Below, piece by piece: positions 42,567 through 51,075 of a DNA stretch of 64,000 bases; the first letter of the stretch is position 1; each line of letters starts with the position of its first letter. The stretch comes from Oxalicibacterium fonticola_A (GTDB lineage Bacteria > Pseudomonadota > Gammaproteobacteria > Burkholderiales > Burkholderiaceae_D). The translations under genes were made by a program, and so were the position numbers. Where the stretch lies: NCBI RefSeq assembly GCF_040395855.1, contig NZ_JBEBPO010000002.1, positions 12,412-76,411 on the forward strand. Reading direction: 5' to 3'. The notes under the pieces are model-generated. The model made no database searches and was not told the origin of the DNA. It was given only the letters and a program-made list of their open reading frames with translations.

Positions 42567-43248
42567 CCGAACCGACCAGGCGGTAGCCTATGCCTTGGAC
42601 CGTGCGCAGCATGGCAAACGGATACGATTTATCCAGTGCCTGCCGCAGCGCATGGATGTGCGTGCGCAAGGCATCGCTGTCAGGCGGATGATCGCCCCAG
42701 ACTTCCAGTTCCAGCGTTTCCCGCGAAACGACCTTGGGCGCTTCCTTCATCAGGCAGCCCAGGATCTTGAAGCCGGTCTTGGTCAGCGTGATCGGCATGC
42801 CATCGCGTTTGACCTGATACGTCGAAGTATCGAATACCAGATCGCCGACGCTGAGGAAATTCGTCCCCTGATTTTTGCCGCGCGCGCGGCGTATCAGGGC
42901 TTTCAGGCGGACTTCCACTTCCAGCAGTGAAAATGGTTTGACCAGGTAATCATCCGCGCCGCTGTCAAAACCGGCGACTTTGTCGTCCAGCGTATCGCGT
43001 GCAGTCAGCATCAGCACGGGCGTATCGTTTTGCAATTCATCGCGCATCTTGCGACATAGCGTCAGGCCGTCTATGCCTGGCAACTTGATGTCGAGGATGA
43101 CGGCGTCGTACTCATGTTGTGCTGCCAGTGCAAAGCCTGCATATCCGTTGGCGGCGCAATCGAGCACGTAGCCGCGCGGCTCAAGAAATGCATACAGGTT
43201 TGCGACAATATCGGCATTGTCTTCAATAATCAGAATGCGCATGGTCAT
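42553..43248 (-). CDS. OmpR/PhoB-family response regulator
   Basis: 231 residues. The receiver domain has acidic pocket IIEDN, phospho-acceptor Asp53 in VILDIKLPGIDG, and conserved Lys in DYLVKPFSL. The C-terminal winged helix has LTKTGFKILGCLM and DALRTHIHALRQALDKSYPF, ending IGYRLV. Partner of the overlapping sensor kinase; targets unknown. Start may be two codons later at MRILIIED. Confidence 0.95.
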   Translation of the reverse strand: MTMRILIIEDNADIVANLYAFLEPRGYVLDCAANGYAGFALAAQHEYDAVILDIKLPGIDGLTLCRKMRDELQNDTPVLMLTARDTLDDKVAGFDSGADDYLVKPFSLLEVEVRLKALIRRARGKNQGTNFLSVGDLVFDTSTYQVKRDGMPITLTKTGFKILGCLMKEAPKVVSRETLELEVWGDHPPDSDALRTHIHALRQALDKSYPFAMLRTVQGIGYRLVGSDEAL

Positions 43249-43514
43249 GGAGGCGATGGCTCGCCTGTTGCCTCTCTAATGTTTGGTTGCTTCTGGAAAA
43301 TCACAGCGTTATGTCTGGAGGCCGGCCCTGGTTGGGGCTGGCGGATTAAATAAGCACCGTTATTATGCCTGCGCGGCAGCAATGTTGTATTGCCTATCTT
43401 GGGCGCGGCGACTTGGTGGGGCCTTGTCCATGCCGGCGCTTGTTGCTCGCGTCAGGGAGAGCGTATGCATGGCTTGCACGGCATAAATTCGGATTTTCCC
43501 TGATAATCGAACCC

Positions 43515-44093
43515 ATGAATGCCGTCCTCGCCGCGCTTGATTTTACCTCTCCCTCGTCTGAACTGGCGCGCCGCTTGATCGGTGTAACGGTCTTGATTGA
43601 TGGCGTGGGCGGACGCATAGTCGAAACGGAGGCTTACGATTTCACCGACCCGGCGTCGCACTGTTTCAACGGACAGACGCTGCGCAATGGCTCCATGTTC
43701 GGTCCTCCTGCGCACGTCTATATTTATCGCTCGTATGGCCTGCACTGGGGCATGAATTTCGTTTGCTGCGAGGAAGGCCACGGTGCCGGGGTGCTGATAC
43801 GTGCGCTGGAACCGACGACGGGTATCGATATCATGCGTCAGCGGCGCGGAATGGATGATGTGCGTTTGCTGTGTTCCGGGCCCGGGCGTTTATGTCAGGC
43901 GCTGGGCGTGACGCATCGACTCAATGGGGCATCGCTGGATGCGCCGCCGTTTCAACTGCTGTTGGCGACAGAGCCGGTATCGGTAGTGAGCGGGCCGCGT
44001 ATCGGAATCTCGAAAGCAGTCGATGTGCCGTGGCGTTTCGGTTTGGCCGGGTCGCGCTTTGTGAGCCGGCCGTTCGGCCGCAAGGGGAAATGA
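43515..44093 (+). CDS. DNA-3-methyladenine glycosylase (AAG/Mpg family)
   Basis: 192 residues from ATG 43515; the frame is open 50 codons upstream, but that part is Cys/Arg-rich and unlike the family. Base-excision repair of alkylated purines. Motifs: GGRIVETEAYDFTDPASH with catalytic Glu, NGSMFGPPAHVYIYRSYGLHWGMNFV, GAGVLIRALEP and SGPGRLCQALGV, all hallmarks of Mpg. Isolated gene in a 266-base upstream gap that shows nothing else. Confidence 0.93.
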   Translation: MNAVLAALDFTSPSSELARRLIGVTVLIDGVGGRIVETEAYDFTDPASHCFNGQTLRNGSMFGPPAHVYIYRSYGLHWGMNFVCCEEGHGAGVLIRALEPTTGIDIMRQRRGMDDVRLLCSGPGRLCQALGVTHRLNGASLDAPPFQLLLATEPVSVVSGPRIGISKAVDVPWRFGLAGSRFVSRPFGRKGK

Positions 44094-44156
44094 AATTGTT
44101 ATTTGTGCCGCTGCCGGATACCTGTGAGGGTTGAAATCCGGCGTAGGCAATAGCGG

Positions 44157-44741
44157 TTATTTATTTTTTGCCAGCGCCTGTTCAAGATCGGCAATCAGCT
44201 TTTTATCGCCAGGCGTTATTTTTGACGGATAGCTTGTAATCACTTTTCCATCGCGTCCCAGCAGGATTTTGTGAAAATTCCATTGAGGCGGCAGTGCGCC
44301 GGCTTTCATCAGGGATTGATAAACGGGATTGCTGTTCGGGCCGATGACAGAGGATTTGGCAAACATCGGAAATTTCACGCCATAGGTGTTTTTGCAAAAC
44401 TCGGCGATCTCCTTGTTCGCGCCCGGTTCCTGCTGGCCAAAATCGTTGGATGCAAAACCCAGCACGACCAATCCTTGTGGCTGGTATTTGGCATATAGCT
44501 GTTCCAAACCTTCGTATTGAACCGTAAAGCCGCAATAGCTGGCAGTGTTGACCACCAAAACGACTTTGCCCGCATATTGGCAAAGGTTTTGTGGCGCCTC
44601 ATCCTGCAGGCGCGCGACGACATGATTCAATGTTGCAGGGCAGGCGGCTGGCGCAGCAGTTTGTGCAGATGCGGTATGTGCAGCGCTGAACAAGATTGCC
44701 AGCAGCGTGCTGCACATCAGCGTGAAGAAGGATTTTTTCAT
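44157..44741 (-). CDS. Exported glutathione-peroxidase-like thiol peroxidase
   Basis: 194 residues from ATG 44741, which starts a signal peptide (MKKSFFTLMCSTLLAILFSA). The peroxidatic Cys is in NTASYCGFT, the Gln-containing loop reads SNDFGQQEPG, and a WNFHKILL motif is present, together forming the Cys-Gln-Trp triad of the family. Because of the signal it should act in the periplasm, where thioredoxin-type reductants would be needed. An open frame extends 28 codons upstream without a second signal. Confidence 0.9.
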   Translation of the reverse strand: MKKSFFTLMCSTLLAILFSAAHTASAQTAAPAACPATLNHVVARLQDEAPQNLCQYAGKVVLVVNTASYCGFTVQYEGLEQLYAKYQPQGLVVLGFASNDFGQQEPGANKEIAEFCKNTYGVKFPMFAKSSVIGPNSNPVYQSLMKAGALPPQWNFHKILLGRDGKVITSYPSKITPGDKKLIADLEQALAKNK

Positions 44742-45064
44742 CTGATGGTTGATGTCGTCATGAATGCCCCCATCTTGCATCAAGAGGGGGTTTTTGTCAT
44801 GGTGCCTATGCAAAACGGATGGCAATTTTTCGTGCCGGGATGAATTATATGCAAGGTCGGCGTTTTATATTTTCAGTTTGATTCTTCCTTGCCTTTCATG
44901 GTTTGCGTCGTGCGGCTGCGGCATGAAGACTGTTTATTGACCAGCAGAAAATAAAACCTGCTGCGTTAAACAGGCGCTGTTACCAGGCATGTCATGGTTT
45001 TTGACTGGGTAAATGATGAATTTCTTGGTAGAATCAAGCACTTAACTCAATTTTTAAGGCGCGT
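44742..45064. other. Divergent promoter region, peroxidase / ferritin-like genes
   Basis: About 320 bases with no gene. A hairpin CCCCC-TCTTG / CAAGA-GGGGG (44767-44790) followed by TTTTT on the plus strand lies in the peroxidase leader; it may be a terminator for plus-strand read-through or a leader structure. A TAGAAT -10-like hexamer (45029-45034) precedes the ferritin-like gene. Otherwise nothing is apparent. Confidence 0.4.
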
Positions 45065-45919
45065 ATGTTGTACCCAGAATTGTTTAAATCGTTAGAGCAG
45101 GTACGCTGGAACATGGAAAAAGATATTCCATGGGATCAGTTTGACGGCTCCAAACTCACTGATGAGCAGGCGCAAACCATACGCATGAATGCGATTACGG
45201 AATGGTCGGCCTTGCCTGCAACGGAAATGTTCCTGCGTGACAATCGCGGCGACAGTGATTTCTCTGCATTCATGTCGGTATGGTTTTTTGAAGAACAAAA
45301 GCATTCGCTGGTGTTGATGGAATATCTGCGTCGCTTCAAGCCCGAGTTTGTGCCGACCGAAGAAGAGCTGCACAATGTGCGTTTTGAATTTGATCCTGCT
45401 CCTGCGCTGGAAACATTGATGATGCACTTCTGCGGTGAAATCCGCCTGAACCACTGGTATCGCTGTGCATCCGAATGGCACACCGAGCCTGTCATCAAAC
45501 AGATTTACAAAATCATCAGCCAGGATGAAGCGCGCCACGGCGGTGCTTATCTGCGCTACATGAAAAAAGCATTGATTGAAGTCGGCGACAGCGCACGTGC
45601 TGCCTTTGCCAAGATCGGTGTCTTGATGGCTTCGGCGCGTCGTACTGAAAAGCCTTTGCATCCAACCAATCTGCATGTGAACCAATCGCTGTTCCCGAAC
45701 GATACGGTGCAATCGCGTTTGCCCGATCCGGAATGGCTGGAGCGCTGGCTGGACGGTCAGATCAAGTTTGACGGCGAGTGGGAAAAGAAAGTCGTCGATC
45801 GCATTCTGCACAATATGTCGCTGCTGTTCGAGCGTACCTTCGGTTCGGTGCAGGAATTGAATCGCTACCGCAAGGAAATCGTCACGCGCCTGGCGGCGGC
45901 CCAACCGCAAACGGCTTGA
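45065..45919 (+). CDS. Ferritin-like di-iron domain protein
   Basis: 284 residues, all-helical, cytosolic. Likely di-iron ligands: ITEWSALPATE, FFEEQKHS (ExxH), MHFCGEIRLNHWY, and SQDEARHGGAY (ExxH). This pattern resembles acyl-ACP desaturase / ferritin-like proteins. The family is common in betaproteobacteria but I know no proven function; oxygenase or desaturase activity is possible. Ends at an intrinsic terminator. Confidence 0.8.
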   Translation: MLYPELFKSLEQVRWNMEKDIPWDQFDGSKLTDEQAQTIRMNAITEWSALPATEMFLRDNRGDSDFSAFMSVWFFEEQKHSLVLMEYLRRFKPEFVPTEEELHNVRFEFDPAPALETLMMHFCGEIRLNHWYRCASEWHTEPVIKQIYKIISQDEARHGGAYLRYMKKALIEVGDSARAAFAKIGVLMASARRTEKPLHPTNLHVNQSLFPNDTVQSRLPDPEWLERWLDGQIKFDGEWEKKVVDRILHNMSLLFERTFGSVQELNRYRKEIVTRLAAAQPQTA

Positions 45920-45936
45920 GTTCACGTATTCGTTAA

Positions 45937-45964
45937 AAAAAGCCGCAAATGCTTGCGGCTTTTT
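45937..45964 (+). terminator. Intrinsic terminator of ferritin-like gene
   Basis: AGCCGCAA (45941-45948), loop ATGC, TTGCGGCT (45953-45960), flanked by an A tract before and TTTT after. Confidence 0.9.
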
Positions 45965-46029
45965 ATTTGTCTGCCATCGGATGTTCGATGCAAGATCGCT
46001 TCGATATAAGACAGATTGATCAGGAGAAG

Positions 46030-46491
46030 ATGATGCAACGGCGTACTTTATTACGTGCTGCAATTGCGCTCGGCGCAATACCTGCAATCGGTTTTGCCAA
46101 AACCAGTCAGCCGGTGATCGAGGTTTACAAAACGCCGACTTGCGGCTGCTGTACGGATTGGCTAGACCATTTGCGGGCCAATGGCTTCAAGGTCAATGCA
46201 CACAACGTGCAGGATACTGCACCGTACCGTGCAAAATTCGGTGTGCCTGCATCATTCGGCAGCTGTCATACGGGAATGGTAGGTGGTTATGCGCTGGAAG
46301 GTCATGTGCCTGCTAGCGATATCAAGCGCTTGCTGGCAGAAAAACCAAAGGCCGCAGGTTTGGCTGTGCCGGGCATGCCCATGGGTTCGCCAGGAATGGA
46401 AGTGCCGGGCCAGCCTGCCGATGCCTATGATGTGTTGTTGTTCCAGGCGAATGGAAAATACAAGGTGTATCGGCATTACGCAGCGAAATAA
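46030..46491 (+). CDS. DUF411 metal-binding protein
   Basis: 153 residues from ATG 46030 with CAGGAGAAG before it. A QRRTLLRAAIALGAI start suggests a Tat-type or plain signal peptide. DUF411 core: VYKTPTCGCCTDWLDHLRANGF, where CGCC is the likely metal site, then SCHTGMVGGYALEGHVPASDI. This family is linked to copper or silver handling. The C-terminal Met/Pro/Gly-rich stretch (PGMPMGSPGMEVPG) adds possible Met ligands. Convergent with a PCuAC copper chaperone gene. Confidence 0.88.
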   Translation: MMQRRTLLRAAIALGAIPAIGFAKTSQPVIEVYKTPTCGCCTDWLDHLRANGFKVNAHNVQDTAPYRAKFGVPASFGSCHTGMVGGYALEGHVPASDIKRLLAEKPKAAGLAVPGMPMGSPGMEVPGQPADAYDVLLFQANGKYKVYRHYAAK

Positions 46492-46493
46492 AT

Positions 46494-46523
46494 AAAAAAG
46501 GACGTTTTAAACGCCCTTTTTTT
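46494..46523. terminator. Bidirectional terminator, DUF411 / PCuAC
   Basis: AAAAAAGG, CGTTT, loop T, AAACG, CC and TTTTTTT form an imperfect hairpin with A and T tracts between convergent genes. Confidence 0.65.
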
Positions 46524-46546
46524 CATCCGTTATTGTCATCCGGTTT

Positions 46547-47041
46547 TTATCGGTGCTGGTGATGTTCGTCGCGCTTTGTTTCGGGCGTGCTGGCTTTGCC
46601 TGTCTCCACCGTGACAGTAGTGTTAACTTTTCCTGCCTTCCTGAACGTCAATACCAGCGGCAGCTTGTCGCCGGCTTTGAGCGGCGCTGTCAAGCCGAGC
46701 AACATGATGTGATAGCCGTCGCCCGGCAGCATCGTCACTTTTTCTTGCGCTTTCAACTCGATGCTGTCCACTTCGCGCATGCGCATCACGTGATCGGCTG
46801 TCATGGACATGGTATGGATTTCTGCTGATTTGGCGGCCGGCGATTGCACGGCAATCAAGGTATCGCTTTGCTTGCCGGTGTTTTCCATTGTGAAATACGC
46901 GCTGCCGCTGGTTTGACCGGCAACTGTGGCGCGCGCATACGGATGGTCAATCCGGATATCGCCCGCACGATAATCATGCGCAAGCGCAACGGAACTGAGC
47001 AGCAGCGCGAAAGTCGCGAGAAAAAGTGAGCGTAAATTCAT
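46547..47041 (-). CDS. Periplasmic copper chaperone PCuAC
   Basis: 164 residues from ATG 47041, which begins a signal peptide (MNLRSLFLATFALLLSSVALA). The copper motif H(M)X10MX21HXM type is visible: AEIHTMSMTADHVMRMREVD, and GDGYHIMLLGL. C-terminal HH-rich tail (KRDEHHQHR) may bind extra metal. PCuAC delivers Cu(I) to the CuA site of cytochrome oxidase, with SCO; the cox genes begin about 3 kb away. The upstream open frame overlaps the trmL gene and is not used. Confidence 0.9.
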   Translation of the reverse strand: MNLRSLFLATFALLLSSVALAHDYRAGDIRIDHPYARATVAGQTSGSAYFTMENTGKQSDTLIAVQSPAAKSAEIHTMSMTADHVMRMREVDSIELKAQEKVTMLPGDGYHIMLLGLTAPLKAGDKLPLVLTFRKAGKVNTTVTVETGKASTPETKRDEHHQHR

Positions 47042-47138
47042 GGATTCCTTCGAGTTGCATCTCATCGATGCCGGTGTGAGTGAAAAGAATGCGGCTTGCC
47101 GTGGCTCGGCATGACTGTAGCTTAAACCCGGCAAGTAG

Positions 47139-47621
47139 TTACTGTCCGCCGGCAAAACCGTTTTGCCGCCATGCTTCATAGACCACCACGGCGACGGTAT
47201 TCGACAGGTTCAGGCTGCGATTGTCGGGCCGCATCGGCAGGCGTATGCGCTGTGCGGACGGAAAAGATTCGCGTAGTGCCGGAGCGAGTCCTTTGGTTTC
47301 GGAGCCGAAGACAAATATATCGCCGGGTTGAAACGCCAGGCCGGCAAAGGGCGTGGAGCCATGCGTGGTCAGTGCAAACATGCGGGTTGGGTTCAAGGGC
47401 TGATCGGCCGGAAACGAGTCGAGAAATGCCTGCCAGTCGCGGTGTACCTTCATCTGCGCGTAATCGTGATAGTCGAGGCCGGCCCGACGCATCTTGGCAT
47501 CGTCCAGTGGAAAGCCCAATGGTTCGACCAGATGCAACTGCGCACCTGTATTGGCGCACAGGCGGATGATATTGCCGGTATTCGGCGGGATTTCAGGTTC
47601 GACCAGTACAACATGAAACAA
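47139..47621 (-). CDS. trmL: tRNA (cytidine/uridine-34-2'-O)-methyltransferase TrmL
   Basis: SPOUT-fold enzyme that methylates the wobble ribose of tRNA-Leu. 160 residues. N-terminus MFHVVLVEPEIPPNTGNIIR carries the conserved Asn/Arg motif, and the knot region appears as VFGSETKGLAP and RIRLPMRPDNRSLNLSNTVA. Normal length. It lies upstream of PCuAC and downstream of comF on the same strand; the comF link is common in this order. Confidence 0.95.
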   Translation of the reverse strand: MFHVVLVEPEIPPNTGNIIRLCANTGAQLHLVEPLGFPLDDAKMRRAGLDYHDYAQMKVHRDWQAFLDSFPADQPLNPTRMFALTTHGSTPFAGLAFQPGDIFVFGSETKGLAPALRESFPSAQRIRLPMRPDNRSLNLSNTVAVVVYEAWRQNGFAGGQ

Positions 47622-47714
47622 GACTATTCTCCTCGGCTGGCGGTGTGCCAGTGCATTGCGATATCGCAGTATTACGAAAGCAGAGCGCGCATTTTAATCC
47701 GATTGCAGGCGACT

Positions 47715-48458
47715 TTACTTCGGCGGTGTGCGCGCGAAGACCAGGTTGGTGACGCGTACTGCACCATGACGTTTCAGCGTGATGGCAATTTCGTTCAGGG
47801 TGACGCCGGTAGTCATCACGTCATCCACGACACCTACATGCCGTCCCCGTACCAGTAAGTCGGCATTGGCCGGCAAGACAAATGCATGGCGCATGTTGCG
47901 ATGACGTTCGGCCGGATGCAGCATCGACTGCATCAGCGTGTCGCGCGTACGTTCCAGCAATTGCGGTGCCAGCGGTATGGCAATCGCCCGTGCCAAAGGT
48001 TTGGCAATTTCCAGCGCCTGATTGAAGCCGCGTTCGCTCAGTCTCTTTTCTCCCAGCGGTACGGCGGTCAGCAAGGCGGGCATGGCGAAGGCCGGTTCGC
48101 GCAATATCGCATCGCGCAGCATGCGCGCAAACAGCGGCGCCAGTGCCAGCCGGTTGCCGAATTTGAGGGCCAGCACCAGATGATCGACAGGCGCGGCGTA
48201 ATCGCCGGCCACGATGGTGGCGTCGAAGGCTGGCGGATCGCCAAGACAGGCGCCGCAACGTTGTATTGGCGCACCGGTATGCGGAAGCGGGGATGCGCAT
48301 TGCAGGCAGCGCAGCGGAGTCTGATTGAAGAAGCGCTGCTCGCAATCGTGGCACAGTGACTGTCTGCTATTGAAGCCGCACAATGCGCATGACGATGGAA
48401 GGGCGGTCGGCAGGTGCCGAATGAAATGACGAGACCAATCGAAAAAACGATGCAGCAT
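47715..48458 (-). CDS. comF: ComF-family phosphoribosyltransferase-like protein
   Basis: 247 residues. N-terminal zinc-ribbon-like Cys pairs: CALCGF, CHDCEQRF, CLQCASPLP and CGACLG. The C-terminal PRTase fold has the PRPP-like loop VGVVDDVMTTGVTLNEIA. Needed for DNA uptake in competent bacteria; elsewhere its role is obscure. Divergent from the bioC-like gene with a 40-base gap. No other competence genes in the window. Confidence 0.92.
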   Translation of the reverse strand: MLHRFFDWSRHFIRHLPTALPSSCALCGFNSRQSLCHDCEQRFFNQTPLRCLQCASPLPHTGAPIQRCGACLGDPPAFDATIVAGDYAAPVDHLVLALKFGNRLALAPLFARMLRDAILREPAFAMPALLTAVPLGEKRLSERGFNQALEIAKPLARAIAIPLAPQLLERTRDTLMQSMLHPAERHRNMRHAFVLPANADLLVRGRHVGVVDDVMTTGVTLNEIAITLKRHGAVRVTNLVFARTPPK

Positions 48459-48498
48459 CGCGCAGCTCCGCTCTCATGCGTGTAAACTTGCCTGCATT

Positions 48499-49458
48499 AT
48501 GTCATTGAACCCTTCCGATCCTGTGTCTTCCCTTCCTGATTCCAAGCTGAGTGCGCCCATAGATTTGAACCGTGTACGCAGCCTGTTCGCCAATCCTGCA
48601 CGCATAAACGAATCGAATTTCCTGCGCCGCGAAGTGGCGACCAGAATGCATGAACGCCTGGCATTGGTCAGGATTGCGCCGCAATACGTGCTGGATGCAG
48701 GCTGCGGCGAAGGTGCGGATCTGGCAACCTTGCAAAAGCATTTTCCGCAGGCGACCATGCTGGGCCTCGATGCTGCTCCCGCAATGCTGGCTGCGGCCAT
48801 GCAAACGCAGATGGCAGCGCTCTCGGCCGTGAATCGCTTGTTGCAGCAATGGCTGCCGGCCACGATGGGGAAGGGCAAAAATCCCAATGCCGGTTTGCTG
48901 TGCGGTGACTTTGCGCAATTGCCGCTGGGTGTGAATGCGGTTGATCTGGTGTGGTCGAATCTGGCCTTGCACTGGCATCCGCAACCTGATCGCGTGTTCG
49001 CGGAATGGCGTCGCGTATTGCGGCAGGATGGTTTGTTGATGTTTTCCTGTTTCGGCCCCGATACCTTCAAGGAGTTGCGTGCCGCTTTTGCCGTTGTGGA
49101 TAGCGCACCACATGCATTGCCCTTTGTTGATATGCATGATTTCGGCGATATGCTGGTCAACGCAGGTTTTTCAACGCCGGTAATGGATATGGAAACGCTG
49201 ACGGTCACCTATGGTTCAGTTGAAAAATTGATGGATGATGTGCGGGCCTGGGGCGGCAATCCGCTGGACACTCGACGCCGGGGTTTGCTGGGCCGGGACG
49301 CCTGGCAACGCGTGGTGCAGGTGCTGGAGCAAAGCCGCCAGGCGGATGGAAAAATTCCGCTGACGTTTGAGATTATCTATGGTCATGCCTTCCGCCCGGC
49401 ACCGAAGACGAGAGCGAACGGTGAATCGATAGTGCGTTTCGATTTACCCAGAAAATAA
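48499..49458 (+). CDS. bioC: SAM-dependent methyltransferase, BioC-like (malonyl-ACP O-methyltransferase)
   Basis: 319 residues, longer than E. coli BioC because of an N-terminal extension of about 25 residues. SAM motif I VLDAGCGEGADL near residue 66; PQPDRVFAEWRRVLRQDGLLMFSCFGPDT is typical of the BioC group. BioC methylates malonyl-ACP to start pimelate synthesis for biotin. Other bio genes are absent, and a quinone or generic methyltransferase remains possible. Consumes SAM, product SAH. Confidence 0.85.
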   Translation: MSLNPSDPVSSLPDSKLSAPIDLNRVRSLFANPARINESNFLRREVATRMHERLALVRIAPQYVLDAGCGEGADLATLQKHFPQATMLGLDAAPAMLAAAMQTQMAALSAVNRLLQQWLPATMGKGKNPNAGLLCGDFAQLPLGVNAVDLVWSNLALHWHPQPDRVFAEWRRVLRQDGLLMFSCFGPDTFKELRAAFAVVDSAPHALPFVDMHDFGDMLVNAGFSTPVMDMETLTVTYGSVEKLMDDVRAWGGNPLDTRRRGLLGRDAWQRVVQVLEQSRQADGKIPLTFEIIYGHAFRPAPKTRANGESIVRFDLPRK

Positions 49459-49896
49459 AGATGCTTGCTGAAATGATATCGATTTTTGTGTCGTCTAAGT
49501 CACAGATATTTTGTATGACAGACCGCAAAAAGCCGCGCACTTGCTGCAATTGATCTGAAGAAGACGGCTGAAAGCCTTGCAGGGCGGGGGTGTTGTCATT
49601 TGTTTTTATACTTGATAACACCGCCCTTTCCGACTTATACTTCGACGGTTTTGCGCGAGCGCGATTTGCGTCAGCGTGCTCGGCCGATGAAGTATCGGCC
49701 TTGGCCTTGGATTGATCCGGTTGGTACGGTGCAATCGCTGGGTGGTCATGGAATTGTCAGCTGCACGATATGAAGTGGGGTGTCCCCTACGGAATACAAG
49801 AGGCGCATGTTCATTCAAAGAACTGCGTGAGGAGCTGGGGCAGTCGGTAGGCCCGGCGGTTAAACAGAATTCTTAATTTGGGCTTTTGAGGAAATC
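49459..49896 (+). other. Long leader region before coxB, no supported gene
   Basis: 438 bases. Visible structures: a stem AGGGC..GGTGTT with AACACC-GCCCT (49580-49625, bulged), and a perfect GGCCGAT / ATCGGCC hairpin (49682-49700, loop GAAGT). A short TTG-initiated frame with many Arg, Pro and Trp codons (about 49650-49770) cannot be supported. The coxB promoter should lie here. No RNA family recognised. Confidence 0.45.
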
Positions 49897-51057
49897 ATGA
49901 AACATGCGAAGCGCCTTCAATCTTTGATGCTCGGTGCGTCGCTCCTGACGGCAGGTTTGCCGTCTTGGGCGGTGACTGATAGTCCGGGCGGCCCGGCAGT
50001 ACGCCAGTTGAACTTTCATCAACCTGTGACACAGATCGCTGAACAGATCTATTCGTTGCATACCCTGATGTTGATCATCTGCCTGGTGATTTTCCTCGCC
50101 GTGTTCGGCGTGATGTTCTACTCGATCGTCAAGCACCGCAAATCGCTCGGACATAAGTCGGCTACTTTTCACGAAAGTACCGCAGTTGAAATCGCATGGA
50201 CTGTGATCCCGTTTTTGATCGTTATCGGCATGGCGCTACCGGCGACCAAAACCGTGGTAGCGATGAAGGATACGTCGAATGCCGACATCACCATTAAAGC
50301 CACCGGCATGCAATGGAAATGGGGTTACGACTATCTGGCTGGCGAAGGCGAAGGTATCGGCTTCCTTTCCAATCTGTCTACGCCACGCGAACAAATTACT
50401 GACCACACTCAGGCCAAAAACGAAAATTATCTGATTGAAGTCGATAATCCGGTTGTGGTTCCAGTCAACAAGAAAATCCGTATCGTCCTGACTGCAAACG
50501 ATGTTATCCACTCGTGGATGATCCCATCGTTCGGCGTCAAGCAGGATGCAATCCCCGGTTTCGTACGCGATACATGGTTCAAGGCTGAAAAAATCGGCAC
50601 CTACCGCGGTCAGTGCGCGGAATTGTGCGGCAAGGATCACGCCTTCATGCCTATCGTAGTCAACGTCGTCAGCGATGAAGACTACAAGGCCTGGGTCGAT
50701 GGCAAGAAAAAGGAAATGGCTGCCAATGCAGACGATCCTAACAAGACATGGACTGTGGATGAGCTGGTTCAACGCGGCGAAAAAGTCTACACATCCAACT
50801 GTATCGCCTGCCATCAGGCAAACGGCAAAGGTGTGCCAGGCAGCTTCCCTGCACTGGACGCTTCGCCTATCGTCACCGGACCGAAAGCGGCCAATATCCA
50901 TATGGTGATGGAAGGCAAGGGCGCGATGCCATCCTGGAAACCTGTATTGTCGGATACCGAAATTGCAGCAGTAATTACCTATACGCGTAATCACTGGTCC
51001 AACAAGGCTGCAGAAAACATTGTTCAACCGGCTGAAGTGCTGGCTGCGCGCAAGTAA
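49897..51057 (+). CDS. coxB: Cytochrome c oxidase subunit II with fused cytochrome c domain
   Basis: 386 residues. Signal peptide, two membrane helices (about 55-75 and 100-117), then the CuA domain with the copper motif CAELCGKDHAFM near residue 245 and VIHSWMIPSFGVKQDA. A C-terminal cytochrome c domain follows (CIACH heme motif near residue 304, axial Met in GAMPSW). The fusion is of the caa3 kind. First gene of the operon coxB-coxA-small peptide-ctaG-coxC. Confidence 0.96.
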   Translation: MKHAKRLQSLMLGASLLTAGLPSWAVTDSPGGPAVRQLNFHQPVTQIAEQIYSLHTLMLIICLVIFLAVFGVMFYSIVKHRKSLGHKSATFHESTAVEIAWTVIPFLIVIGMALPATKTVVAMKDTSNADITIKATGMQWKWGYDYLAGEGEGIGFLSNLSTPREQITDHTQAKNENYLIEVDNPVVVPVNKKIRIVLTANDVIHSWMIPSFGVKQDAIPGFVRDTWFKAEKIGTYRGQCAELCGKDHAFMPIVVNVVSDEDYKAWVDGKKKEMAANADDPNKTWTVDELVQRGEKVYTSNCIACHQANGKGVPGSFPALDASPIVTGPKAANIHMVMEGKGAMPSWKPVLSDTEIAAVITYTRNHWSNKAAENIVQPAEVLAARK

Positions 51058-51075
51058 TTGAATCAGGAGATTGAG

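Noticed and set aside
43365..43514. 50-residue N-terminal extension of the 3-methyladenine glycosylase
   Set aside because: The extension is Cys/Arg-rich without a domain, and the family N-terminus begins at the ATG used.
49650..49770. TTG-initiated Arg/Pro/Trp-rich frame before coxB
   Set aside because: No ribosome site, overlaps a perfect hairpin, and no similarity I recognise.
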